64,000 bases of DNA from positions 186,001-250,000 of the forward strand of contig NZ_QDAE01000001.1 in the NCBI RefSeq assembly GCF_003075455.1, written 5' to 3'. How positions within the stretch are numbered: position 1 is the stretch's first letter; each line of letters begins with the position of its first letter. The notes below the pieces were generated by a model. It ran no database searches. It saw only the letters and a program-made list of their open reading frames with translations, and was not told where the DNA came from. Shown here piece by piece: positions 52,777 through 60,138 of this stretch. The stretch is from Arthrobacter sp. Bz4. Lineage in GTDB: Bacteria > Actinomycetota > Actinomycetes > Actinomycetales > Micrococcaceae. Position numbers and translations under genes: made by a program.

Positions 52777-53454
52777 GTGGGATCACCGCGCCAGGTGCTG
52801 GTGTCACCCGAGCGGCTGCCCGGCTGGGTGGAGCGGTTCAGTGCGGGGAACGGCGGTTTGGCTCCGACCGACGGGCTCGACCACGACGCCCGGTCGCGCG
52901 GGGCGCTCATGCTCCGCGGCGCCAACGGCTGCGTGGCCGTGCTCCACCCGCCCGGGGAGTCCGGCGGGGAGTCCGGCGGGGAGTCCGCCGGGGACAGCCC
53001 GGGGGGCCCAACGGTCGATGACCTGGTCGCGGCGGCCACCAGCCAGCGTCTCATTGGGCTGCTGCTGGTACGCCGGGGCGGCTATGCGGTGGGTGTGGCC
53101 GAGCACGGCAAGCTGGTGGCGTCGAAGACCGGCACCAAATATGTCCAGTCCCGGACCGCGGCCGGCGGCTGGTCACAGCAGCGCTTCGCGCGGCGGCGGG
53201 CCAATCAGGCGGCCGGGTTGGCCGATGCAGCAGCGGTTCATGCGGCGCGGCTGTTCGCCGAGCACAGCCCCGGCAGCCTGCAGCTGGGCGGAGACCGGCC
53301 GCTGGCCAGCGAAACCCTGGCGAACCCGGTCCTGCGCAGCTATCGGGCGCTGCCGCAGCTGGCATTCCTGGTGGTACCCGATCCGCGGCTGGACATCCTC
53401 AAGCAGGCAGCAATCGACGCCCGCTCGATCAGGATTACCATCACCGACCCGTGA
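52777..53454 (+). CDS. acVLRF1-type peptidyl-tRNA hydrolase (Vms1-like release factor)
   Basis: A 225-residue protein of the actinobacterial Vms1-like family, proposed to cut peptidyl-tRNA on stalled large subunits. The key loop [18 protein letters not shown] (about 127-144) carries the GGxxQ-type catalytic pattern of release factors. A low-complexity insert with three GESGG-like repeats lies at 61-75. The GTG start at 52777 has CGGAG six bases upstream. It is divergent from rarA. The name follows family resemblance; activity in this organism is not shown. Confidence 0.78.
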   Translation: MGSPRQVLVSPERLPGWVERFSAGNGGLAPTDGLDHDARSRGALMLRGANGCVAVLHPPGESGGESGGESAGDSPGGPTVDDLVAAATSQRLIGLLLVRRGGYAVGVAEHGKLVASKTGTKYVQSRTAAGGWSQQRFARRRANQAAGLADAAAVHAARLFAEHSPGSLQLGGDRPLASETLANPVLRSYRALPQLAFLVVPDPRLDILKQAAIDARSIRITITDP

Positions 53455-53501
53455 CTCGGGTGCGGGTTGATGCATCGCTGAGCCGGTTGCGGTGCCGGTT
53501 A

Positions 53502-53554
53502 CCGGTTGATGCGTCGGTTGACCTGCCTCAGCCGGTTGATGCGTCGGTTGACCT
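53502..53554. repeat. 23-base direct repeat pair between the acVLRF1 gene and rpe
   Basis: Bases 53502-53524 and 53532-53554 are identical (starting CCGGTTGATGCGTCGGTTG), with a partly matching third copy from about 53465. They occupy the convergent spacer between the two genes. Confidence 0.8.
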
Positions 53555-53568
53555 ACCGGTTGCCGGGC

Positions 53569-54243
53569 TTACCGGCGTTCGTCCGAGGCGCGTTGGGCGG
53601 CGTCGCGGAGACGTATGACAGCCTGATCGGGATCGTCCGCACCGTACACCGCGGAGCCTGCGACAAAGACTGTTGCCCCGGCGTCGGCGGCCCGGAGGAT
53701 GGTGTCCCCGGTGATGCCACCGTCCACCTGAAGTGCCACCGGCAGACCGCTCCCCCTGATCGCTTCGGCCGCGCGCCGGATTTTGGGCAGCATGACGTCG
53801 AGGAACGGCTGGCCGCCGAAACCGGGTTCGACCGTCATGATCAGCAGGAGATCCAGTTCGCCCAGGAGGTCGAGGTAGGGTTCGACGGGTGTCGCCGGGC
53901 GTAGCGCCATGCCTGCCTTGGAGCCGATGCTGCGCAGTTCGCGGGCCAACCGGATCGGCGCCGCCGCTGCTTCGGCATGGAACGTCACTGAGGCTGCACC
54001 GAGTTCGGCGTAACCGGGAGCCCACCGGTCGGCGTCGTCAATCATGAGGTGCACGTCCAGCGGAAGGCTACTGACTTCGTGGATCCGTTTGACCACCGGA
54101 AGACCAAGGGTCAGGTTGGGGACGAAACTGTTGTCCATGACGTCCACGTGCACCGCATCAGCCGACGCAATACGTGCGAGCTCTGCCTGCAGGTTGGCAA
54201 AGTCGGCGGACAGGATGCTCGGGTTGATGCAACAGGCGGTCAT
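53569..54243 (-). CDS. rpe: Ribulose-phosphate 3-epimerase
   Basis: Interconverts ribulose 5-phosphate and xylulose 5-phosphate. The TIM-barrel motifs are [42 protein letters not shown] and VDGGI, all in order. AAGGAG lies four bases before ATG 54243, giving 224 residues; the frame opens further up without a ribosome site. Confidence 0.96.
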   Translation of the reverse strand: MTACCINPSILSADFANLQAELARIASADAVHVDVMDNSFVPNLTLGLPVVKRIHEVSSLPLDVHLMIDDADRWAPGYAELGAASVTFHAEAAAAPIRLARELRSIGSKAGMALRPATPVEPYLDLLGELDLLLIMTVEPGFGGQPFLDVMLPKIRRAAEAIRGSGLPVALQVDGGITGDTILRAADAGATVFVAGSAVYGADDPDQAVIRLRDAAQRASDERR

Positions 54244-54363
54244 GGCGCTCCTTGGGCGGGGACAACTTCGGGTGGCTTCCCTCAACCTACCCGCCGAACC
54301 GTGAGCTCTGGCGACTTCCGTAGCGTTTCCAGGGTTTACTCGTCGTCGGAGTTGTGGATATCT

Positions 54364-55932
54364 TTACGCAGTGCGGCGGATCAGGGCCAGATACATCGCA
54401 TCCGTGCCATGGACGTGTGGCCAGAGCTGGGCTGTCGACTCGTGCCCGGCGGCCAGCGACCCGGTGAGGCTGACGCCGTCGAGGACAGCGCCCGCGTCGA
54501 TGAGTTCGACGTCGTCACGGCGGCGCAGGCAATCCTGGACCACCGCCGAGGTCTCGGCCGGGTGCGGGGAACAGGTCACGTAGGCCACAACTCCCCCGGG
54601 TCGGACGGCCGTCAGCGCCGCGGCCAGGAGTTCACGCTGCAGCTTTCCGAGTCCGGCAATGTCGGAAGGCTTGCGCCGCCAGCGGGCTTCCGGGCGGCGG
54701 CGCAGCGCGCCGAGTCCGGTGCAGGGGGCGTCCACCAGGACGCGGTCAAAGGTGTCGGGAAAATCCTCGGCGACCGTTCGACCGTCGCCGACCCGGACGG
54801 ACCAGACCGCAGGGTCGAGCGGCCGGAGTGCCTGCCGCACCAGCTGGGCCCGGTGCTCCAACGGCTCATTGGCCACCAGCGTGTTGCCCCGCTGCTGTGC
54901 CAGGGCACCCAGCAGTGCCGACTTGCCGCCGGGGCCAGCGCACAGGTCCAGCCACTGCTCGGAGTGGCCGGCAGCGCCGGTTTTCACCGACCCCGCTCCG
55001 TCTTCCGCCGCCTCCGGTTTCACGGCTTCCGACTCAACTGGCTCCAGCTTCACTGCCGCGAGGGCACGGGCAACCAACTGGGATCCGGCATCCTGGACCC
55101 GGGTGGTGCCGGTCCTGATGCTTTCCAGGCGGCCGACGTCGCCCGCTGAGAACAGTGCCGATCCTTCGGCCAGCTCCCCGGGAACAGCCCCGGCTTCGAA
55201 CGCCTCATCGAGGGACCCCAGCCCGGGGAGTGCCAGTAAATTGACTACCGGTGCCGCGTTGTTCGCCGCGAGCAGCGTTTCTATCTCGGACACGTCCCGG
55301 CCGTGGTCGACGAGGGCCTGCCGGAGCGCCCGGACAATCCACTCCGGGTGGCTGTGGGTAAGCGAACTGATCTTGGTGGCATCGGTCAGGCCAGCGGTGA
55401 GTTCTGCTGTCCACTCCTCAAGGGATTTCGATGAAACCCGCCGCAGGACTGCATTGATCAGAGCCGACGGTCCGGCACCGATGACGGCGCGGGCGAGGCC
55501 GACGGTCTGGTCCAGTGCAGCATGAGCGGGAACCCGCATGGCGAGCAGCTGGTGCGTGCCGATCCGCAGGGCATCGAGGATGGCAGGATCGAGCTTCTCC
55601 AGGGGGCGGTCGACGCACTTCGCCAACACCGCGTCATACGTGCCCTGGCCGCGCAACGCTCCGTAGGCCAGTTCGGTGGCAAAGCCTGCGTCGCGCTTGT
55701 CGAGCTTGTGTTTGCGGATGCTGACCGGCAGCACCAGGTTGGCGTAGGCGTCGTCGGCGGCGACGGCGCGGAGCACCTCGAAGGCGACCAGTCGTGCCGG
55801 GTCGGCGCGTCGGGTCCGCTCCGATGGTGCGGCGGTGGAGAACCCGCGCGGCTCTGACCTGTTACGTTCCCGTCCGGCCGCATTGCGACGGCGGTCGGAA
55901 CCGCCCGCTTTGCCCTGCCCTGGATTGCTCAC
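54364..55932 (-). CDS. rsmB: 16S rRNA (cytosine-5) methyltransferase RsmB (Sun/NOL1 family)
   Basis: Methylates C967 of 16S rRNA. A NusB-like N-terminal domain (PARLVAFEVLRAVAADDAYANLVL) is followed by the AdoMet domain with DLCAGPGGKSALLG, DAPCTGLGALRRRPEARWR and VTCSPHPAET; both catalytic cysteines (PCTG and TCSP) are present. I chose GTG at 55932 (SNPGQGKAGG) because GAGGTT lies upstream. The chain has 522 residues, with an Ala/Glu-rich insert (about 318-340) before the methyltransferase core. It follows fmt by 13 bases. Confidence 0.93.
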   Translation of the reverse strand: MSNPGQGKAGGSDRRRNAAGRERNRSEPRGFSTAAPSERTRRADPARLVAFEVLRAVAADDAYANLVLPVSIRKHKLDKRDAGFATELAYGALRGQGTYDAVLAKCVDRPLEKLDPAILDALRIGTHQLLAMRVPAHAALDQTVGLARAVIGAGPSALINAVLRRVSSKSLEEWTAELTAGLTDATKISSLTHSHPEWIVRALRQALVDHGRDVSEIETLLAANNAAPVVNLLALPGLGSLDEAFEAGAVPGELAEGSALFSAGDVGRLESIRTGTTRVQDAGSQLVARALAAVKLEPVESEAVKPEAAEDGAGSVKTGAAGHSEQWLDLCAGPGGKSALLGALAQQRGNTLVANEPLEHRAQLVRQALRPLDPAVWSVRVGDGRTVAEDFPDTFDRVLVDAPCTGLGALRRRPEARWRRKPSDIAGLGKLQRELLAAALTAVRPGGVVAYVTCSPHPAETSAVVQDCLRRRDDVELIDAGAVLDGVSLTGSLAAGHESTAQLWPHVHGTDAMYLALIRRTA

Positions 55933-55945
55933 GAAAATAACCTCG

Positions 55946-56890
55946 TCACGAAAAAACCAGCTCTCCTTGTTGAAGGGCGCCGCGCGCCCAGTCCTGTGCA
56001 CGCATCATCTTTTTCCCAGCAGGCTGAATATCGCCCAGCACCACGGGAGTGGAGCCTGTTCCGACCAGCACGGCAGCGCCGGCCATCGTCACTTCGCCCG
56101 GGGCGAGAGCCGCAACCGCGTCCGCACCCACATCGGGATTCGCGACCCACGGCGACACCGGGCCCACCTTTACCCGCTGATCACCCAGCTGGGCCCAGGC
56201 GCCCGGCTCGGGTGTCACACCATTGATCCGTCGGCGGACAGCAAGAGCCGGCTGGCCCCAATCCACCCGGGCATCGTCGATGGTGAGTTTGGGTGCCAGG
56301 CTGATATCTCCCTGTTGGGGAACTGCCACGGCCTGGCCGGCCGCGATGGCCGACAGGGTCTGGACCAGCAGGACGGCGCCACTGTGGGCTAGCCGTTCCA
56401 GCAACTCGCCACTGGTGTCGCTGGGTTGCACCGTTTCGGTCATGGTACCGAAGACCGGCCCCGTGTCGAGGCCCGCTTCCAGGCGGAAGGTGGAGGCTCC
56501 GGTGATTTCGTCGCCGGCGATGACTGAGTGCTGCACCGGGGCGGCACCGCGCCAGGACGGCAGCAGCGAGAAATGGAGGTTGATCCAGCCATGCTGCGGC
56601 AGCTCCAGCGCTGGCTGCGGAACCAGCCCGCCGTAGGCAACGATGGCTGCCACTGCGATATTGAGGTCGGCAATCTGCGCGGTGACTGCGCCGTCAATCC
56701 GGTTGGCGCGAATGACCGGGAGATTTAGTTTAGCTGCTCGGGCGGCTACCGGACTGGGCGTCATGATCCGTTTACGGCCCAGTGGCGCGTCTTCACGTGT
56801 CAGCACCGCGACGACGTCGAACCCGGCAACCACCAGCGCGTCGAGGGAGGGCACCGCCACGGCCGGAGTGCCTGCAAAGAGCACCCTCAT
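55946..56890 (-). CDS. fmt: Methionyl-tRNA formyltransferase
   Basis: Formylates Met-tRNA(fMet). It starts MRVLFAGTPAVAVPSL and has the catalytic region FSLLPSWRGAAPVQHSVIAGD and LEAGLDTGPV; the C-terminal OB-like domain is present. The 314-residue length is normal. ATG overlaps the def stop as ATGA. The order def-fmt-rsmB-rpe is standard in this group. Confidence 0.97.
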   Translation of the reverse strand: MRVLFAGTPAVAVPSLDALVVAGFDVVAVLTREDAPLGRKRIMTPSPVAARAAKLNLPVIRANRIDGAVTAQIADLNIAVAAIVAYGGLVPQPALELPQHGWINLHFSLLPSWRGAAPVQHSVIAGDEITGASTFRLEAGLDTGPVFGTMTETVQPSDTSGELLERLAHSGAVLLVQTLSAIAAGQAVAVPQQGDISLAPKLTIDDARVDWGQPALAVRRRINGVTPEPGAWAQLGDQRVKVGPVSPWVANPDVGADAVAALAPGEVTMAGAAVLVGTGSTPVVLGDIQPAGKKMMRAQDWARGALQQGELVFS

Positions 56891-57495
56891 GATCGTCTGG
56901 CCCCACTCCGGCTCGTCCCAGTGGTCGGTCGGGCGGTTGACGCTCCGAGCCCGAAACTGGAACCGAGTGACTGTGACCGGTCACGGGTGGTCTGGTCGGC
57001 AACCGAGGAGTAGGCCGAGCTCCGGATGGCACGCATGGCGGCTTTGCGGTGCTCCCCGTCGAGGCGTTCGATGTACAGGGAGCCGTTGAGGTGGTCGGTC
57101 TCGTGCTGGAAGCAGCGGGCGAGCATACCGGTGCCCTCATAGGCGACAGCGTCACCATGGATATCCACGCCAGTCACCCGCGCCCAGTCCGCGCGCTTCA
57201 ACGGGTAGCCGAGTCCGGGGATCGACAGGCAACCTTCCAGTTCCTCGTCCCCGGTCCCGGTTTTTACCTCCAGGACAGGGTTGATGACGTACCCGGAAAC
57301 GTCGTCGATCCTGAAGGTGAAGACCCTCAGGCTCACCCCCACCTGGGGCGCTGCGAGTCCGGCGCCATGCACGTCGTCCATGGTTTCCATCATGTCGGAA
57401 ACCAGTCTGGCGAGCTCGGGTCCAAAACTGGTGACCTCGGCAGAGGGGGTTCTCAGTACCGGGTCGCCGATGATCCGAATGCTCAAGACGGCCAT
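56887..57495 (-). CDS. def: Peptide deformylase
   Basis: Removes the formyl group from nascent proteins. The three motifs are HGAGLAAPQVG (44-51), EGCLSIPG with metal-binding Cys89, and QHETDHLNG with His131, Glu132 and His135. The C-terminal tail after residue 160 is Ser/Arg-rich and longer than in many relatives. It starts with ATG at 57495. Confidence 0.96.
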   Translation of the reverse strand: MAVLSIRIIGDPVLRTPSAEVTSFGPELARLVSDMMETMDDVHGAGLAAPQVGVSLRVFTFRIDDVSGYVINPVLEVKTGTGDEELEGCLSIPGLGYPLKRADWARVTGVDIHGDAVAYEGTGMLARCFQHETDHLNGSLYIERLDGEHRKAAMRAIRSSAYSSVADQTTRDRSQSLGSSFGLGASTARPTTGTSRSGARRS

Positions 57496-57599
57496 GCTCT
57501 CCGTGGTCCTAACGTTGGGAATACTTCACTTTGGGTCGATGCCATTCTAGGCGCGAACCTCGTCGACCTCGGTCAAAGGAAGGCTAGCGACCATCCCGC

Positions 57600-58460
57600 C
57601 TACCGTGCGCCCGCGGCGGGTACCGGCGGTGGGCCGATGGGCAGCAGCGCGCGGCCGGCGGCGGCGGCGTCGAGCCCGGCCTCCCAGGACCGGCGCAGGG
57701 CGCAGAACCGGAACCAGTGCTCTTTCAGGACCTCGGGGTTGGCGCGCATGGCGCGTACCTCGGTCTTACCGATTGCGACTCCCAACAGGATCAGCTCGTG
57801 GTCATACTTCCACGGCTCCCAGACCCCCTTCTCACCGTCGACCAGGCTTTCCTGAGCTTTCATGCCGGCCACCAGCTGCATCACCACTTTGTCGTCCAGC
57901 GGCTTGACCTGTCCGTCACGGTCGGTGTTCTTGGTCTTGAAGTCGATCAGGCACAGCCGTCCCCCAATCTCGGCCAGTAGGTCAAGTGTCCCGGCGTAGC
58001 CGACCTCGTCGTTCCAGACGGTCAATTCAGCAGCGATCGGGCGGACCTGGTAGAGCGTCCACCATTCGTCAAACCGGTCAGCGAAGGCTTCCTCGCCGTT
58101 CTCCACCAGGGCTAGCCGGGCGGCGTCGACGTCGTGCGCCTGTTCCAGCTCACGAAGCGCCACCTGTTCGCAGTAGTAGTGCACCCGGGTGCCTCTGCCC
58201 GCTGCCTCATCGCGGTACCGCTCCGCAGCGACGGATGCGTCCTTCACGACGGTCCGGAGCTGCGCCGGATTGCCCAGTGCCGCGGGGACGCGGGGATCAT
58301 TGGCGACGGCGTTGGCAGCCATGTAGCCGATCCACCCGTCCAGCGACGCAGCAGCCTGCGAGATCACTGTGGTGATCGAGGGGACTATCGGGCGGTCCCT
58401 GGTGGAGCGGGAATACATGCGTCCGTGCTCTGTTGAGTGAGCCAGCAGCGGTTGTGTCAT
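57600..58460 (-). CDS. PD-(D/E)XK nuclease superfamily protein (RecB/Cas4-like fold)
   Basis: A 286-residue protein. The core pattern GTLDLLAEI...LCLIDFKTKNTD (about 175-200) has the aspartate, the acidic-x-lysine and the spacing of PD-(D/E)XK nucleases, and a histidine-containing helix (RGTRVHYYCEQ, near 92) precedes it. It has no helicase domain and no cysteine cluster like that of Cas4. Such stand-alone proteins are common in actinobacteria and usually unassigned. It lies just past def; no cas or phage genes are near. Confidence 0.65.
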   Translation of the reverse strand: MTQPLLAHSTEHGRMYSRSTRDRPIVPSITTVISQAAASLDGWIGYMAANAVANDPRVPAALGNPAQLRTVVKDASVAAERYRDEAAGRGTRVHYYCEQVALRELEQAHDVDAARLALVENGEEAFADRFDEWWTLYQVRPIAAELTVWNDEVGYAGTLDLLAEIGGRLCLIDFKTKNTDRDGQVKPLDDKVVMQLVAGMKAQESLVDGEKGVWEPWKYDHELILLGVAIGKTEVRAMRANPEVLKEHWFRFCALRRSWEAGLDAAAAGRALLPIGPPPVPAAGAR

Positions 58461-58527
58461 GCTTCCAGTCTGACATCGGATACTGACAATCTACATTTGG
58501 CCCGAATCTGACGCTGGTGGACGCGGA

Positions 58528-58555
58528 TTGGACGAACCCCATTTCCTCCTATAGA
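58528..58555 (+). promoter_or_regulatory. Candidate promoter of the tRNA cluster
   Basis: TTGGAC (58528-58533) and TATAGA (58550-58555) are spaced by 16 bases, a fair housekeeping sigma match, about 79 bases before the first tRNA. Confidence 0.5.
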
Positions 58556-58582
58556 GTTTTTACTCGTTGGAAAACGACGAAT

Positions 58583-58614
58583 AACCCTGCAAATCCAAGG
58601 ATTTTCACAGGGTT
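58583..58614. other. Two-tier hairpin ahead of the first tRNA-Gly
   Basis: AACCCTG (58583-58589) pairs with CAGGGTT (58608-58614), and inside it AAATCC pairs with GGATTT. It lies between the candidate promoter and the tRNA and has no T run in that direction, so it may be a processing signal, or a terminator for transcription from the other side. Confidence 0.4.
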
Positions 58615-58633
58615 ATGGATCATCACTCAACAT

Positions 58634-58707
58634 GCGGACGTAGCTCAGCTGGCTAGAGCACCACCTTGCCAAGGTGGATGTCGCGGGTTCGAATCCCGTC
58701 GTCCGCT
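58634..58707 (+). tRNA. tRNA-Gly (GCC)
   Basis: A 74-base cloverleaf: acceptor GCGGACG/CGTCCGC, anticodon stem CCACC/GGTGG with loop TTGCCAA, and T arm GCGGG TTCGAAT CCCGT. The anticodon is GCC. It is identical to the copy at 58986. No CCA is encoded. Confidence 0.97.
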
Positions 58708-58762
58708 CGCAAGTCACTGTAGCTGTTGAAGTACGTTTCGGCAGTCCTGGTTTACTAGGCAC

Positions 58763-58833
58763 GGTGGGGTGGCCGAGAGGCGAGGCAGCGGCCTGCAAAG
58801 CCGTATACGCGGGTTCGAATCCCGTCCCCACCT
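58763..58833 (+). tRNA. tRNA-Cys (GCA)
   Basis: A 71-base cloverleaf with acceptor GGTGGGG/CCCCACC, anticodon stem GCGGC/GCCGT with loop CTGCAAA, and T arm GCGGG TTCGAAT CCCGT. The anticodon is GCA. Confidence 0.97.
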
Positions 58834-58862
58834 CCAGTACAGAAGCTTGCACCCATCTCGAT

Positions 58863-58934
58863 GGGCGATTGGCGCAGCGGTAGCGCGCTTCCCTGACACG
58901 GAAGAGGTCACTGGTTCGATCCCAGTATCGCCCA
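58863..58934 (+). tRNA. tRNA-Val (GAC)
   Basis: A 72-base cloverleaf with acceptor GGGCGAT/ATCGCCC, anticodon stem CTTCC/GGAAG with loop CTGACAC, and T arm ACTGG TTCGATC CCAGT. The anticodon is GAC. Confidence 0.97.
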
Positions 58935-58937
58935 CTC

Positions 58938-58984
58938 AAAGCGGTTCCCGTGGTTTCTTCGGAATTCACCGGGTACCGCTTTTT
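58938..58984 (+). terminator. Terminator after tRNA-Val
   Basis: AAAGCGGT (58938-58945) pairs with ACCGCTTT (58975-58982), enclosing a CCCGTG/CACCGGG-like inner stem and followed by T residues. It separates the Gly-Cys-Val unit from the second tRNA-Gly. Confidence 0.7.
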
Positions 58985-58985
58985 C

Positions 58986-59059
58986 GCGGACGTAGCTCAG
59001 CTGGCTAGAGCACCACCTTGCCAAGGTGGATGTCGCGGGTTCGAATCCCGTCGTCCGCT
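58986..59059 (+). tRNA. tRNA-Gly (GCC), second identical copy
   Basis: All 74 bases match the copy at 58634-58707, but the flanks differ. It begins directly after the tRNA-Val terminator and has its own terminator downstream. It must either be made by read-through or from a promoter lying inside the terminator region. Confidence 0.96.
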
Positions 59060-59080
59060 CCACACCACGCAGCACCCAGG

Positions 59081-59111
59081 ACACCCCCAGCTTCGTTTGG
59101 GGGTGTTTTTT
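59081..59111 (+). terminator. Terminator after the second tRNA-Gly
   Basis: ACACCCCCA (59081-59089) pairs with TGGGGGTGT (59098-59106), followed by a run of T. This is a textbook intrinsic terminator. Confidence 0.9.
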
Positions 59112-59234
59112 CTTGCTGGTTCGGCTGCATGCGACCCCGATGCCCTCGCGGTGGACGGTTTCACTGGGCCTGAGCACCTCCGCCCAGCGACAGCCCGCCG
59201 GTAGCGGGCCTCCGTGCAGGGCTTGGCCCCGGGG

Positions 59235-59549
59235 TCAGTGCAGCAGTTTCAGGCCCACCACGCAGGCCACAATCCCGAGGACCAGCAGCACTTTGATGAC
59301 GGACGCGGATTCGCCGTCGAAAATCATCGCGTAGGCCACGGTCAGCGAGGCGCCGATTCCCACCCACACCGCATAGGCGGTCCCGACGGGCAGTGTGCGC
59401 ATGGCCCAGGCCAACCCGACCATGCTCAGCGTCACCGCGACACCGAAAACGATTGAGGGCACCAGCCGGGTGAACCCCTCGGACTTTCCCAGGGCCGTAG
59501 CCCAGACGGCTTCAAGTACGCCGGATATCACTAGAACAATCCATGCCAT
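59235..59549 (-). CDS. sugE: SMR-family guanidinium exporter (SugE/Gdx type)
   Basis: A 104-residue protein with four membrane helices that works as an antiparallel dimer and exchanges guanidinium for protons. The first helix has the essential glutamate in VISGVLEAVWATALGKSEGFTRL, and the MRTLPVGTAYAVWVGIGA segment is the Gdx hallmark. The ATG at 59549 follows AGGAG. A guanidine-III riboswitch lies directly upstream, so guanidinium is the expected substrate rather than drugs. A small GCCCGC/GCGGGC stem at 59193-59209 may end the transcript. Confidence 0.93.
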   Translation of the reverse strand: MAWIVLVISGVLEAVWATALGKSEGFTRLVPSIVFGVAVTLSMVGLAWAMRTLPVGTAYAVWVGIGASLTVAYAMIFDGESASVIKVLLVLGIVACVVGLKLLH

Positions 59550-59569
59550 GACAGTCTCACTCCTGAAAC

Positions 59570-59610
59570 GCCGTCTTGTCGCTGACCGGGTACGGCGCAC
59601 CTCGTCCGGG
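59570..59610 (-). promoter_or_regulatory. Guanidine-III riboswitch (ykkC-III)
   Basis: On the minus strand the sequence starts CCGGACGAGG (from 59609), continues TGCGCCGTACCCGGT, and after a short loop has ACAAGACGGCG ending at 59570. This matches the known guanidine-III aptamer almost base for base, with one extra base in the loop. The CCGG/CCGG stem and the pseudoknot between GCGCCGT and ACGGCG can both form. AGGAG of sugE starts four bases later, which suggests translational control by guanidinium. Confidence 0.95.
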
Positions 59611-59796
59611 TGCCATCTGGCTCGTCAAGGGTGTCACACCCCCGGTGCCGGGGCAATCTGGGTGGGAACTGGGTGGAAATACGCCGAGGGCGGACACCCA
59701 GGTGTTGCACAGGTTACGTCCTTGGAACTGCCATTCCATCGGCCTAAGATATTTAGCAGAGGGAACAACAGGTTCCCGGATCGAAAGGAGGTGCCT

Positions 59797-60048
59797 GTGT
59801 CTGTATTTGACGGGCTCAAAGGCAAGGCCGGGATGCTGAAGGAAAAGGCGACCGAGCTGGTGGGCGAGAACTCTGGCAAGATCAAGGACGGCATCGGTCA
59901 CGCTGGCAACTTTGTTGACAGCAAGACCGGAGGCAAGTACGCCGACAAGATCGACAAGGTTCAGTCCAAAGCCTCCGAAATGGTCGATAAGACCGACCGC
60001 GGGGACACCAACCGGCCAGCTGGCCCCGGGACTCCCCCGGCCGTATAA
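59797..60048 (+). CDS. MT0933/Rv0909-like antitoxin family protein
   Basis: An 83-residue hydrophilic protein, lysine- and glycine-rich: SVFDGLKGKAGMLKEKATEL, then GKIKDGIGHAGNFVDSKTGGKYADKID. This matches the MT0933-type family often named antitoxin in actinobacteria. AGGAGG lies five bases before the GTG at 59797. No toxin gene is adjacent; the family also resembles CsbD-like stress proteins, so a TA role should not be assumed. A strong terminator follows. Confidence 0.75.
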   Translation: MSVFDGLKGKAGMLKEKATELVGENSGKIKDGIGHAGNFVDSKTGGKYADKIDKVQSKASEMVDKTDRGDTNRPAGPGTPPAV

Positions 60049-60066
60049 GACCTACTGCTCGACAAG

Positions 60067-60106
60067 AAAGTGCCGGTCCTGCCGCGAGGCAGCACCGGCA
60101 CTTTTT
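60067..60106 (+). terminator. Terminator after the antitoxin-like gene
   Basis: AAAGTGCCGGT (60067-60077) pairs with ACCGGCACTTT (60094-60104), with an inner CTGCC/GGCAG stem and a T run at 60102-60106. Because both flanks are A/T rich it may also stop zapE transcription from the other strand. Confidence 0.9.
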
Positions 60107-60138
60107 GCGTGCCAGGGGTCTGGCTAGGTTTCACTGCC

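Noticed and set aside
59395-59796. N-terminal extension of the antitoxin-like protein
   Set aside because: The frame runs back across the sugE leader and riboswitch; AGGAGG directly before GTG 59797 fixes the start.
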